Origin: Notospermus geniculatus
Lineage: Eukaryota; Nemertea; Pilidiophora; Heteronemertea; Lineidae
Reading direction: 5' to 3'
NCBI GenBank assembly: GCA_002633025.1
Contig: NMRB01000451.1
Location: forward strand, 242,565-306,564
Length of the DNA stretch: 64,000 nt
Numbering within the stretch: position 1 is the stretch's first letter; each line of letters opens with the position of its first letter. The notes beneath the pieces were generated by a model. The model saw only the letters and a program-made list of their open reading frames with translations, had not been told where the DNA came from and ran no database searches. Below are positions 1-12,652 of the stretch, in pieces. Position numbers and translations under genes: made by a program.

Positions 1-208
1 TCGGAGCGATGTCTATGGTTTCCGATGATAAGTTTACTACTCTAGAGCTAGTTATCTGTGACCTTGACCTATGACCTTGAGAAGTATTGCGTAACTGGAA
101 CAGGGATCCTTGATTAAACAAATAGGGGATGGTTAATGCAGGCTTCTAATTAGTTTTCCCCTGAAATTCTGAGTAGATTTGCACTTTAGAACTGTTTGAC
201 CTTGACCN
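1..208. other. Contig end with repeated TGACCTTGA motifs
   Basis: No gene is visible. TGACCTTGA occurs at 59-67 and 72-80, and TTGACCTTGACC at about 195-206. These match oestrogen-related-receptor-type half-sites on the opposite strand, but such runs are also common in repeats. The block ends at a single N at 208. Confidence 0.4.
208..208. other. Single-N contig join
   Basis: One N sits directly before repeat copy A. Similar single Ns are at 5241, 26551, 34177 and 61690. Confidence 0.8.
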
Positions 209-3207
209 AGTATTACTTGTTCACAGTATTGTAACACCATGTTCAAAGCACCTTTTGGCCAAGAGATATCACCCTCAGGTTCATGGACAATAGCACTCGA
301 AGACGACTTTGCCAGGAACTTGTCCAATGACCAACCAACCAATCATGAGACCCACGTTCTACAAGAACCAATCCATCACTGTGCCACTTGGTTCATTGTA
401 CTTCTGAAGGAAGAATATTGAGATGGGAGAATATGGGAGAACATCACACCAGTGCATTTGAATATGACTAGTTCTACATTCTACAGTTACCATCTTTGTT
501 GTATCCACAAGTCGGACCCAATCATGTATAAATCTGTGACACTTGAGTCCAATTCCCCGGCCACTAGAATGTGATATTCAAGACCTACCATCATGCTCTG
601 GAGATGTCACCGATCCAGAATTTAACATGAATCATTGCCGTTATTAAGACAAATACAGAGACCATCGGATGGACTTTGACGATGATACAATATCACACGG
701 CAAGTGCAAATCACTTCCATTTGACTATAAAACTGATATCTTATTCAGCTGAGCAGTGCTGTTGATGTTCTCTAGTTGGGAAGAACATGTTCATCATGAA
801 AACTGGACAGAATTTGTTCTGGTTATCACCAGCAACCTCCAACTGCCACAGGGGAATTATTTGGAAAAACACTTCAGTTCCCTCTGGACCAAAGCTGCGG
901 CCATCGCTTGATCATGGTGGCATACAATCTGACAGTCCTGTGTTACTTGTGTGCTTATTATCAGCAATCAAGGCGTACTCATCATGCCTTGGAGGAGCAA
1001 TATCAGAAAATTGATGGAATAAAGGCATCATTTATGGCACTGATCTCATAAACAGTGAATTCATTAGAAGGGTGCCTGGTAAGTTTTGTTATTACAGAGA
1101 TACTGTCTTGTAGCTCAGCTGGACAAACAGCAGAGGAAGATTGTTCTGTGGCTGTTTTATGGACTCAAAACAAACAGCCTTGGGTACTTTGGTTCTGCAA
1201 TGTGTGGCAGTCTTCAAAATGACTGATGGATCAACAGCATTTTGGTGTGATCCTAGAAGTTTTGTTCTGCACAGGGCCCTCTGATTAATGTCAACTCAGC
1301 ACAAGTCAAAGGTCCATAAGGGCAGCTTGATTGCCCAAAAGGTTTCAGGATGGCTAGAGTGTGGTGGAAAATCTCTAGTCCTTCATGCAAGTCGAAGGAC
1401 AAATAAGAGTCCAAATCACAACCATTTTCTCTCCGAATGTCAGGCACAGAAACAGCTAAAATGGAGAGATCTGACTAACAAGACTCTTGTCACATGGCTT
1501 CCCTGAGGTTAAGTGAACCGTTCTCCTCTGAAGCCGACCCTAACAGCAGCCTTTTTTGTACGCCAACTGGATAATCACACTACTAATAGACAGAGTAAAT
1601 CATCCACACACAAAAAAGAGTGATATCTCAGACAGGAAATGAGGTTGACTAAGGGAATTAACACCCCCTTATTCAGGCTTGCACTGCTGGTAAAGACAAA
1701 TTGGACATAAGATGACAACCAAGTTTGTCCTCTGTCATAGTTATTTGGGATAACACCTGAACAGCTTAACAAATCTGATCTGGTAACTGTAAGTTACCAG
1801 AAAGGCACAAAGACAGCAGATCTGGGGAATTCAACACGTTGCTTGTGACCTGTTATTACAATTAGTGATCCATACAATTCAACCCGAGGCCACACCCATG
1901 CAATGTTTTTTGATGACATTCAGTTGTGTGCAACACCAAATCAATAAGTGCTGGAAGCAACAGAGTACACCACATCACGAATAAAATCTGAGTCAGATGG
2001 GAAAATTTGCTTAATTAACTAATATCGTCATGAAATACTGAGTGTAGAATAAGCTAGACCCACATTGCTCGCGACAGTTATTAACACCATCCTCCCACAG
2101 CAGGACTTTGGTCTTACTCATCTCATATGCTCGCACACAAAGAGTGCATGGATGAAGACAAGCAAGGTAAAAATCCCTGCTGTGGGAGGTAGGTTAACAC
2201 AGATGTCACTAAAGGCTAATTTCAGAGAAGAGAGTCCTACTACTCTATAATGACTACTCTACAAGAAATGTTGTCATGGCGTGTAAGGTTTCACGACCCC
2301 GGCATCATCAAAGTCAGTTTTTTCAGAAAGTTGCAGAAAGTGGATCAAAGAATTTGAAATAAAAGAACAAAACTTATTTGAAGGCCATTTGTTTTCACCT
2401 TGTAGGGGACATTTAAACAACTTTTACATCAAAATTTAATGAAGCCGACAACATGAACCAGAGTCTAATTGCCTTTTCCCAGCATGTGGTGCACTTGTCT
2501 CATGGAGATCGTTTCATGGTACATGTTGCATTTGATCTCGGCTGTGTGAAGAGAGGTCCCTGGTAGCTGATGTTAAGGCCACAGTGACAGTAGAAACAGA
2601 ACCAGGAGTCCCCACTGTGCATGAACTTAGTGACAACCTTGGAGAATCTTCCAAGCATCCCAGACCAAGAGCGATTCTTGACTGCAGTTTGATTGAAAAC
2701 TTGCCATGCCCTCATCACCTACAGAAACATTGGACCCATTACTTTGGTGCTGAACTTTAACTATACAAAATCACCTGAGAAACCGCTGCTCATCGGTCAA
2801 TGAACAGTTCATTGCTGTGACTGGCTACTAAAGTGTCATTCATGCAATTCGATTCTTTCATCAGTCCAATCATTAGAATTATCTTCGCCAATCTTTTGAT
2901 TCCTAAATTAGCTTTGGAACGAAACACTTCACAATAGTTTTTCTAATCATCTCATTTGCTTTGATCTATTTTGGTAATTAAGTTGAGCTGTCGATAATTA
3001 GCATGCAATCTAATTATAATGTATGAGATAAAGAATTAATAAAGAACAAGTATTGCTTCTTAAATCAAATAATTTAGTCACTTATTAATTAGTGTCTGTT
3101 AAACACTGAAACGTGCCCACCACCATTGGCTGATTGGGAATTATATGCAATACACAAAGAAAGCAAACAAAAGTTTCTCCACAGTGAATGAGGAAAGGTT
3201 TTCTAAG
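209..3207 (+). repeat. 3.0-kb direct repeat, copy A
   Basis: From AGTATTACTTGTTCACAGT onward the sequence matches 5768-8746 almost base for base. There are scattered substitutions and small indels, for example an extra ATTGT near 227 and different spellings around 1395-1480 and 2255-2270. The match ends after GGAAAGGTTTTCTAA near 3207. No protein of known type is encoded. Short open frames are shared by both copies simply because the DNA is shared. The left edge coincides exactly with the single N at 208. Confidence 0.93.
1780..1800. other. Perfect hairpin inside repeat copy A
   Basis: CTGGTAACT, three bases, then AGTTACCAG form a 9-bp perfect stem with a 3-nt loop. The same hairpin is intact in copy B at 7322-7342. 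The function is unknown. Confidence 0.6.
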
Positions 3208-4699
3208 GTTCCGTAGAAGTTATCTGAGCCATAGCATTCCCTTCACATTCTTCTTGTATCATCTTTTTGTCACTATCACATTGACAGATCAAACAACAAG
3301 GTTACAATCTTAGAGGAACACAAAGCAAGCTCCACCAGAGGAGTTGTAACGAAGAAATTTGAATGCTTTTATCATAAGATTCTTATCGAAATCATTTTCC
3401 ATGAACAAAAGCAATCTGAACAAACTGAGTGAGGTGAAACATGTTTTTGCAATATCTATAATGGATTGGTCTGCCTTGAGGCAAATCTGGCTCACTTGGT
3501 CAGTGCCCGCGGCTTTTTCTCCACAGCACTGCAAATAGCTCTTAAACTATGAACCAATGACATACAACCTAGTGAATGTTGGTTGAATTTCATTCATTTC
3601 ACAGATATTCTGTCCTTCGAGCAACTACTCATAGACATTCCCCTGCGTACGATCAGTAATTTCCGCTGAAAGCAAAAATTAGAAAGTTCGCAATGGAATT
3701 CCTTTTAAAAAGCATCGGTAAATCAGCATAAACCCAATCATTTGTTTTTATTAGAGGCATCAAGACATAGATCCTGCAGAGACAGCTCAAAGCGTGCAAC
3801 CGAGAGATTGAAATCACCAATCAATATTTGTGTAACAAGTTTACAGTGATCATTCGATGATTTCACAGCCTGTCAACTCAATGTCATGTGAAGGAGAACG
3901 AGGTGATGGCTAGTAATGTAGCCTTCATTGGTGTTCAAAATTGCAAGTCCTGTATGCATCCCAAATAAAGATGAGCTATGCTTTGAAACCATACGAGCAA
4001 TGGCACATCATATTGGACTTCATCATATTGGGCAAAAATATATTACTCCTTGGGAGTTCAAGCGGACACATTAGCAATGGTCTCCACACTTTGTTACAAT
4101 CCAAGAAAAAGCATGTCCCATTGCAAGTGGCACAGTCCTGAAAGCCATTAATGTTGCCATTTGCCACATTCTTACTGACAAAATTGATGGCCTCGCTGGC
4201 CCGTATCCTAACTATGACTCATTCCTCATGTAATGGAATTAATTAACGCATACCTGCAATTACTTTTAGAACAGCAAGTCCAATGACATTAACTTGGGGG
4301 TGAAAATAAGGCTGGAGCCATAGACAATAACATCACCCATAGTATCTACCATTTGTTTGGTGGGTCTACCGATAGCTCCTGCAGGAAAATGTCCTGATCG
4401 ACTGACACTGATTCGATTTCATGGACTGGCTCCAATGGTGTGAGAGGACAAGACAAATGGGATGGGGAATTCCATGGCACGTCTCGGCAACACCAAAGCT
4501 TGGTTTCACCAACGATTTCAGCATAATTTTTGTTCTAAAACAGGAAAATTGACCTTTACAATCGACAATGGCAGTCAGCCCTTGAGAAATCAGCAAAGAC
4601 AAAGCCCACAAGAGACATAAACTGCCAGAGCATCACCCTCTCCATCACTTGAGAAGTCCAAAACTGAACCTCTAATTTGACAGCCACTGTTGTCTCCAG
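3208..4699. other. Unique non-coding tail of the contig carrying copy A
   Basis: After the repeat ends, this stretch differs entirely from what follows copy B. I saw no coding frame of note, no RNA gene and no clear transposon end. It leads into the hAT-like element at 4700. Confidence 0.5.
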
Positions 4700-4723
4700 C
4701 AGTGTTTTCCCTGATTAAAAAAC

Positions 4724-4742
4724 ACGTGACGGCCCGTCACGT
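4724..4742. other. Subterminal hairpin in the hAT-like element
   Basis: ACGTGACG, GCC, CGTCACGT form a perfect 8-bp stem with a 3-nt loop just inside the left end. Confidence 0.6.
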
Positions 4743-5120
4743 TTAGAATGCAAACGTCTGTGCCTGCGCCACGTTAAAAAATCTACGTAGTGGAACCGCC
4801 ACGCTTAAAATATCCACCGTCACGCAAAAAAAATCGGCCGACACGCATTCTGAGCACTCCCAACGCTTGTTTTCATACGGACGCAACAGAGGAAGATGGT
4901 TGTTACACACCCCTTTCAACAACGACAATGGATCGGTCCAATTATACTACCTTCACCACCCGTCTAGCATTGTCTAGTTCATAAACTTGCCAACGAGATT
5001 TCATAGATGGCGCTCGGCTCATTGCGCGCGCTTCGGTCGGTCAAGAAAGTTAGTACTGCGTTGCGTTTTCGGGCACGGAAATGGCGTCTTGCAGTGTTCT
5101 AGAATCAAAAATTTTCTACG

Positions 5121-5143
5121 CGAGGGGGGGACACCCCCCCTCG
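5121..5143. other. G7/C7 hairpin in the hAT-like element
   Basis: CGAGGGGGGG, ACA, CCCCCCCTCG form a perfect 10-bp GC-rich stem with a 3-nt loop, within the GC-rich right half of the element. Confidence 0.65.
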
Positions 5144-5240
5144 CACATCGCCCCGCTCAGCGCTACGCGCCTCGGCTGCCACGCTTCGCGCGTCAGGCGA
5201 CCGTCACGTTTCAACTAAATCCCAGGGAAAACACTGATCC

Positions 5241-5241
5241 N
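5241..5241. other. Single-N contig join
   Basis: One N sits four bases after the hAT-like element. With the N at 208 it bounds a 5.0-kb contig (209-5240). Confidence 0.8.
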
Positions 5242-5767
5242 TAGACGGAACCAATTTTCCCCATAGTCAGCAGGGACTTTTTTCATGCCATGCCAGTTCT
5301 CATGAGCTAGAGGCACATAATCATAGTCATATATGGAAAAAAACTTCATTCGTGTTGACTGTGTAAATATGTAGCTACAGGAAGACACTGTGGTTAGCAA
5401 AGTTTTTCAGAATGCAAGGTTCCAAGAGGAATTGTAATTTCAGAAGTCAATGTGAACCACAGCAGGAAATGCTTATATTTTGGGGCTGGTATAAAGTGCA
5501 GGTTTTGCAAATAGTGACTGAAGTGACTCTTTCTTTTTATTCTCAGATTGTAAGATACATGTTATATACATTAGTTTCACTGTATATATCATATTCTTTC
5601 ATTGTAGCCAGTCTTGTTTTGATTTAAACCAGAGAACCAATAGCTTTAATTTGGTCACTCGGTCACAATTACCCAAAACCTAACACTGTTATTGCAGTTT
5701 CTTTTCCAGTGTGATGGCTTCAGGCATTATATCTCCATCACGAGATATACAGCCACAGTTTACCCAA
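5242..5767. other. Non-coding lead-in to repeat copy B
   Basis: This is AT-rich unique sequence between the N at 5241 and the start of copy B. Only a 71-codon hydrophobic frame at 5412-5627 is present, with no recognisable motif. I see no gene. Confidence 0.5.
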
Positions 5768-8746
5768 AGTATTACTTGTTCACAGTAACACCATGTTCAA
5801 AGCACCTTTTGGCCAAGAGATATCACCCTTAGGTTCATGGACAATCGCACTCGAAGACGACTTTGCCAGGAACTTGTCCAATGACCAACCAACCAATCAT
5901 GAGACCCACGTTCTACAAGAACCAATCCATCACTGTGCCACTTGGTTCATTGTACTTCTGAAGGAAGAATATTGAGATGGGAGAATATGGGAGAACATCA
6001 CACCAGTGCATTTGAATATGACTAGTTCTACATTCTACAGTTACCATCTTTGTTGTATCCACAAGTCGGACCCAATCATGTATAAATCTGTGACACTTGA
6101 GTCCAATTCCCCGGCCACTAGAATGTGATATTCAAGACCTACCATCATGCTCTGGAGATGTCACTGATCCAGAATTTAACATGAATCATTGCCATTATTA
6201 AGACAAATACAGAGACCATCGGATGGACTTTGACGATGATACAATATCACACGGCAAGTGCAAATCACTTCCATTTGACTATAAAACTGATATCTTATTC
6301 AGCTGAGCAGTGCTGTTGATGTTCCCTCGTTGGGAAGAACATGTTCATCATGAAAACTGGACAGAAATTGTTCTGGTTATCACCAGCAACCTCCAACTGC
6401 CACAGGGGAATTATTTGGAAAAACACTTCAGTTCCCTCTGGACCAAAGCTGCGGCCATCGCTTGATCATGGTGGCATACAATCTGACAGTCCTGTGTTAC
6501 TTGTGTGCTTATTATCAGCAATCAAGGCGTACTCATCATGCCTTCGAGGAGCAATATCAGAAAATTGATGGAATAAAGGCATCATTTATGGCACTGATCT
6601 CATAAACAGTGAATTCATTAGAAGGGTGCCTGGTAAGTTATGTTATTACAGAGACACTGTCTTGTAGCTCAGCTGGACAAACAGCAAGGGAAGATTGTTC
6701 TGTGGCTGTTTTATGGACTCTCAACAAACAGCCTTGGGTACTTTGGTTCTGCAATGTGTGGCAGTCTTCAAAATGACTGATGGATCAACAGCATTTTGGT
6801 GTGATCCTAGAAGTTTTGTTCTGCACAGGGCCCTCTGATTAATGTCAACTCAGCACAAGGTCCATAAGGGCAGCTTGATTGCCCAAAAGGTTTCAGGATG
6901 GCTAGAGTGTGGTGGAAAATCTCCAGTCCTTCATGCAAGTTGCTGGGCAAATAGAGTCTAAATCACAACCGGTTTCTTCATGAATGTCAGGCACAGAAAC
7001 AGACAAAATGGAGAGATCTGACTAGACTCTTGTCACATGGCTTCCCTGAGGTTAAGTGCACCGTTCTCCTCTGAAGCCGACCCTAACAGCAGCCTTTTTT
7101 GTACGCCAACTGGATAATCACACTACTAATAGACAGAGTAAATCATCCACACACAAAAAAGAGTGATATCTCAGACAGGAAATGAGGTTGACTAAGGGAA
7201 TTAACACCCCCTTATTCAGGCTTGCACTGCTGGTAAAGACAAATTGGACATAAGATGACAACCAAGTTTGTCCTCCGTCATAGTTATTTGGGATAACACC
7301 TGAACAGCTAACAAATCTGATCTGGTAACTGTAAGTTACCAGAAAGGCACAAAGACAGCAGATCTGGGGAATTCAACACGTTGCTTGTGACCTGCTATTA
7401 CAATTAGTGATCCATACAATTCAACCCGAGGCCACACCCATGCAAAGTTTTTTGATGACATTCAGTTGTGTGCAACACCAAATCAATAAGTGCTGGAAGC
7501 AACAGAGTACACCACATCACGAATAAAATCTGAGTCAGATGGGAAAATTTGCTTAATTAACTAATATCGTCATGAAATACTGAGTGTAGAATAAGCTAGC
7601 CCCACATTGCTCGCGACAGTTATTAACACCATCCTCCCACAGCAGGACTTTGGTCTTACTCATCTTCATATGCTCGCACACAAAGAGTGCATGGATGAAG
7701 AGAAGCAAGGTAAAAACCCCTGCTGTGGGAGGATGGTTAACACAGATGTCACTAAAGGCTAATTTCAGAGAAGAGAGTCCTACTACTCTATAATGACTTC
7801 TACAAGAAATGTTGTCATGGCGTGTAAGGTTTCACGACCCTGGCATCATCAAAGTCAGTTTTTTAAGAAAGTTGCAGAAAGTGGATCAAAGAATTTGAAA
7901 TAAAAGAACAAAACATATTTCAAGGCCATTTGTTTTCACCTTGTAGGGGATATTTAAAGAACTTTTACATCAAAATTTAATGAAGCCAACAACATGAACC
8001 AGAGTCTAATTGCCTTTTCCCAGCATGTGGTGCACTTGTCTCATGGAGATCGTTTCATGGTACATGTTGCATTTGATCTCGGCTGTGTGAAGAGAGGTCC
8101 CTGGTAGCTGATGTTAAGGGCACAGTGACAGTACAAACAGAACCAGGAGTACCCATTCTGCATGAACTTAGTGACAACCTTGGAGAATCTTCAAAGCATC
8201 ACAGACCATTGCTGAGCGATTCTTGACTGCAGTTTGATTGAAAACTTGCCATGCCCTCATCACCTACAGGAACATTGGATCCATTACTTTGGTGCTGAAC
8301 TATACAAAGTCACCTGAGAGACCGCTGCTCATCGGTCAATGAACAGTTCATTGCTGTGACTGGCTACTAAAATGTCATTCACGCAATTCGATTCTTTCAT
8401 CAGTCCAATCATTAGAATTATCTTCGCCAATCTTTTGATTCCTAAATTAGCTTTGAAACGAAACACTTCACAATGGTTTTTCTAATCATCTCATTTGCTT
8501 TGATCTATTTTGGTAATTAAGTTGAGCTGTCGATAATTAGCATGCAATCTAATTATAATGTATGAGATAAAGAATTAATAAAGAACAAGTATTGCTTCTT
8601 AAATCAAATAATTTAGTCACTTATTAATTAGTGTCTGTTAAACACTGAAACATGCCCACCACCATTGGCTGATTGGGAATTATATGCAATACACAAAGAA
8701 AGCAAACAAAAGTTTCTCCACAGTGAATGAGGAAAGGTTTTCTAAA
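5768..8746 (+). repeat. 3.0-kb direct repeat, copy B
   Basis: This is the second copy of 209-3207. It lies wholly inside a contig, with unbroken unique sequence on both sides (5242-5767 and 8747 onward). The divergence of a few per cent, judged by eye, is within the range of allelic variation in broadcast-spawning marine invertebrates. Confidence 0.93.
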
Positions 8747-11700
8747 CTTCATCCTCAGCAACCAGCAAAACCACAAACCATCAGAGTGGATTATTGCAGC
8801 CCCAGCTACACCTGCAGCAATCACAGAGTAGATCATTGATCACTCAATGACCCATCAAATACATGTACTGCCCAGAGGAAAAGCCATCGCCAAGAAATGA
8901 TACGCTAAGTTCACCAGTGCAGCCACTGCATGCTGGCAAATGTTCATTTCCCGACAGTCACTGGGAATGGATTATTCTTGTGTGTCCCCAGAAGTAATTT
9001 CATGCAATAACCCCTTGGCCTGCAGGCCGTCTCCGGCACTTGCAGTGCGATTTCCACAAGCACATCCATGGTTGCAATATCCGTCAGTTCTTGACCTCGC
9101 GTTGAAAATGGGTTTTTACTCCGAGGACACATTCAGCTGTATGGCTTCCCTTGCATATTTCACAAATTTGGTGTTTAGTCCATCTTCTGTACGAAAACAT
9201 GAACTATTAAGTCTCAATATTGTTTTATAGCATTCAGATTCCCCCTGTTGCAAATAAAGGAGTGAGAGATATGAAGCAGCATTATACCCTTTGTTATTAC
9301 AAAGTGATTATTTCAAAATCAATGGTATGGAAAAACACGACAGGTAATTATGGAAAATGGATTTCGAAGTTACGATGCAAGAAATCCTGATTCAGTGTAA
9401 TCACTAGGTCCACAGAAAATGTGGCATCATATTACATTCTATCCTCGCACAGCATGACAATTTTCAGCTTTTAACGGGATTAAAAATTTAGATTCTCAAT
9501 TACAATGATAACATGTGTTGTTTTGCTCCTGTCATTAGGATTTCCATGAGTCAGATTTGTAAACAGAATTTTAAAATGCCAGTTTAATAGACGCTGAAAC
9601 CTCACTTTGGCCTGAGCACTTATGGTTACACAACAAGCCAGAGACCTTCAACTATTTCTTGGGTATCACGTTCAGTGTCATTGTCCTTGGAATCAAAATG
9701 GGTTAATTTGCTTGTTAACAACAAGTGCATCATTGAACCTCTTCAAGACTTCTCCCTTCCAATGAGACACTTCGTGTGATTGATCTTGCCGGACAAATGG
9801 CTATGTTTTACGTGCCCGATCCACCACTGTATGAACCAAATTGATTTTGAAAATAATATCATGGTGTATTAGGGAGCTTATGATTCGATTGGGCCAAAAT
9901 AAGAACAGATCAAAGCGACCAGGAATTGATTCCTTAGTGGAAACCAATGCAGATGTACGAACTTAACTCTTGCTGTGATTCATGAGCTGATAAGCAATTT
10001 TATGGCAGCATAAAATTTCAAGTCAGACAGTGATCAATATGGCTCAGTTTCTTCGCCAACTGAGAAGACAGCGGCACTCCTGACAGAGTTCTCCGCAACT
10101 AATTTTCTGGAATATTGGCATCAAATTTCATTACTTGTTAATGAAACGAAACTAAATCTGCTTCAGGGGGAATATTTTAATCAGCATAGTGAATGCATGA
10201 CCTTGAGATCAGTCCTCTTAGCCATCACCTTCAAGCAACAGTACTTGCACGTCAAAAATTGTTGATATTCAACAGGCAGTAAGAACAATGAAAGACACGC
10301 CTAATTCTTGGGTCAATAAATAGTTTGCACTTGTCCTGATTGACCACAAAATATCTGAGAATAATGAAATACAATCCAAATACAATATCGGAGCTCTATC
10401 TATATTGGGAATATCAATAATTAGACCATTGTAATTAGTATCAGAATAGTTTGCCATCTGTACAGTTGGTTTGTTCTCAGGACAAATATAATGAATGAAC
10501 TTGGTCATTGACCGACCAACATTTGCATTTTTCATGGTCTTTTATCCAAAACCTTCCCGAATGCTGTCAAGTGCTTTGGACGCATTCTTGACGACACGGT
10601 CATACATCAAAAGCGATAGTCACCAACTTTGTCCTGGGTAGACAAAGCACGATCCCAATATGATCTGAATAATGGCAGAGTATACTGAGAACAGCTCAAT
10701 TTCCTGCCTGACATCCCTAAGTGAGATCGGCAAACATTACAGAGAAAACACCGCATAACTTATCTTGCGATGGCCAAGAAGCTCTTAGTGCTCTAAGTGA
10801 GATATCACAATACTTCCCATGGGATGGTCGGAGATCGATAGACATGGCATGAGAACATTAACTCGGAGGAAATAACCAAGTTGGGAGAGAAGAATTCCTA
10901 TGGTTGATTCTGACAAGGTTGTCTAATAGTAGGGTGAACCTGTCCCACTGGTTTATAACATGTAACAGGGGATATTGGAGAAATACCGGTAACACAGGTG
11001 GTCGATGACCAACTGAAATCTCAACATATTTCCTTGGTGCAAGTGCAATCCCAAGTTGACAAGTTTTGCTACACATTTTGCTGTACATTGATGTGCAAAA
11101 GTTCATCAGAAGCTGAAATGATCAACAGGTCATATTTTACACGGCAACAAATTGTGCATCGATAGGTATGGTCAGTAACTTGGTGCTCAGGCAGTTGGGT
11201 CTCCACTGAAAGCAGGTCTCCATCAGAATGCCAAACAAACAGATGTCCACGAACCTTCCATGACAAAGTATTAAGAAAATTAGGTGCAACTGAAGCACAG
11301 TTAACCACAATTAGATTCAAAACTGCTCAATCAACTTGCAGACAAAGAAAATCATGGTGCATCCTTCAGTCACCATTCCTTTCTTGCCTCAGTGCATCTT
11401 CAAGCATCATATCACGACAGAAACACTTGTTGATCAAAAGCAAATTCTGTAACATTGTGCTCCTCAATGCCACTTGAAGCTTTAAGATGTCAAAGAGGAA
11501 GCAAAACATATAACTGCAAGAGGCAACAAAAAAGAAACAACGTATCATTAGTTGGCGTCAAAGGCTCATGTGAGGGAAAGGTAATAGTTCTTGAAGCGCT
11601 GGCATCGCCCTCAAAGCATCTGAAATGTTAATCCGTGTGCAGGCTGTACAGGCATCAAGGCATCAACACAGACGTGGAAAGAGAAAGACTTGCTGAATTC

Positions 11701-12485
11701 AAGAATGCAAGGACCTCATATTTCTGATTGCCCCATACCACCTTTTTGTGTATTAGACAGGAAACTTATTAAAGGAGTCTTTTAGGGTGATTCGAAAACG
11801 ATCTCGCCAGTTTTTTTTATCCACAATACACCATCCATATCCAGGTGTCTTGCAACTGCCCCCACTAGAAAATTTGCAGCCCCGCCAGCTCACGAGTGTA
11901 ATACAATACTTCCCATTTCATTCATTCATTTTGATACTTTATTAAACCAAACACAAGCAGAGATCTTGTGGCTTGCGTACTTCAGTTACCACTTTTGTAT
12001 ATGTCTTCAGTAAATCCTAAAGGGTAACATTCTGATCAACAAATACCGCAGAGCATAGCCTTTTTCTCTCAAAGATTAAACTTTTGGCCATCATTCCCAT
12101 TTATTTATTTCAGACTTTAATTCTCCACGGAACCACTTCTTTGAATTGTGTATGTACAAAAATTAATGAGATCCCACCAAATGTCCATAGGGAACAAGGA
12201 GCAAAAGAACACCATTGGAAATCATCCATTAAGAACGACCATATCTCACACCATCCCAAGGCTATACTTTGAAATGAGTGCACCATCTTGCCATTCTTGT
12301 GTCTTGTTAGTACAGAAAGAGAGGGAGAATGGTGGTGAGTGGGTACAACCTGAAATGTGATCACATCTTACCGGTCTTGGTCTCCTAGGTTTTACGGAAG
12401 ATGAAGACTGAAAGAAGCAAAGCTGGAAGGTCAATAATTGCAAACTAAACTCTACTGGAAACAATCACTTCATATGTAAGCAGCA
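8747..12485. other. Gene-free stretch
   Basis: Only short frames under 100 codons are present on both strands, none with a recognisable domain. A minus-strand stretch near 9000-9090 reads as CNHGCACGN in one frame, but a stop lies just upstream and no acceptor is visible. No repeat or RNA gene was recognised. Confidence 0.5.
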
Positions 12486-12652
12486 GCAACTCAACCAGAG
12501 TAGGATTTGGTGAGTTAGCAACTCAACCAGAGTAGGATTGGGTGAGTTAATAGCAACTCAACCAGAGTAGGATTGGGTGAGTTAACAACTCAACCAGAGT
12601 AGGATTGGGTGAGTTAGCAACTCAACCAGAGTAGGACTGGGTGAGTTAGCAG
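12486..12652. repeat. Minisatellite, five copies of a 32-bp unit
   Basis: The unit core is GCAACTCAACCAGAGTAGGA followed by TTGGGTGAGTTA. Copies start at about 12486, 12518, 12553, 12585 and 12617. One copy carries a 3-nt insertion and single substitutions mark the others. It is too short for a satellite and typical of a locally slipped minisatellite. Confidence 0.95.

Larger units (their letters stand above)
4700..5236. mobile_element. Non-autonomous hAT-like DNA transposon
   Basis: The terminal inverted repeats are CAGTGTTTTCCCTG at 4700-4713 and its exact complement at 5223-5236. Near the left end a motif of the form CCGYCACGYTTAAAA recurs about five times (around 4734, 4766, 4796, 4817 and 4837), and CCGTCACGTTT recurs near the right end at about 5201. 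These look like subterminal transposase-binding repeats. The interior is GC-rich with no transposase frame. The right flank is cut by the N at 5241, so the target-site duplication cannot be read. The hAT assignment rests on the CAGTG-type terminus. Confidence 0.7.

Noticed and set aside
59-80. Clustered nuclear-receptor half-sites TGACCTTGA
   Set aside because: Such runs are frequent in dispersed repeats, and there is no gene nearby to link them to.
239-421. 60-codon frame conserved between the two 3-kb copies
   Set aside because: Conservation equals that of the surrounding DNA, so it does not indicate coding.
1112-1130. TAGCTCAGCTGG, an exact RNA polymerase III A-box match (also in copy B near 6667)
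   Set aside because: No B box or cloverleaf follows at the right distance, so no tRNA or SINE is supported.
8990-9090. Minus-strand frame reading CNHGCACGN, possibly EGF-like
   Set aside because: A stop lies just upstream, no acceptor is visible and the pattern has too few cysteines.
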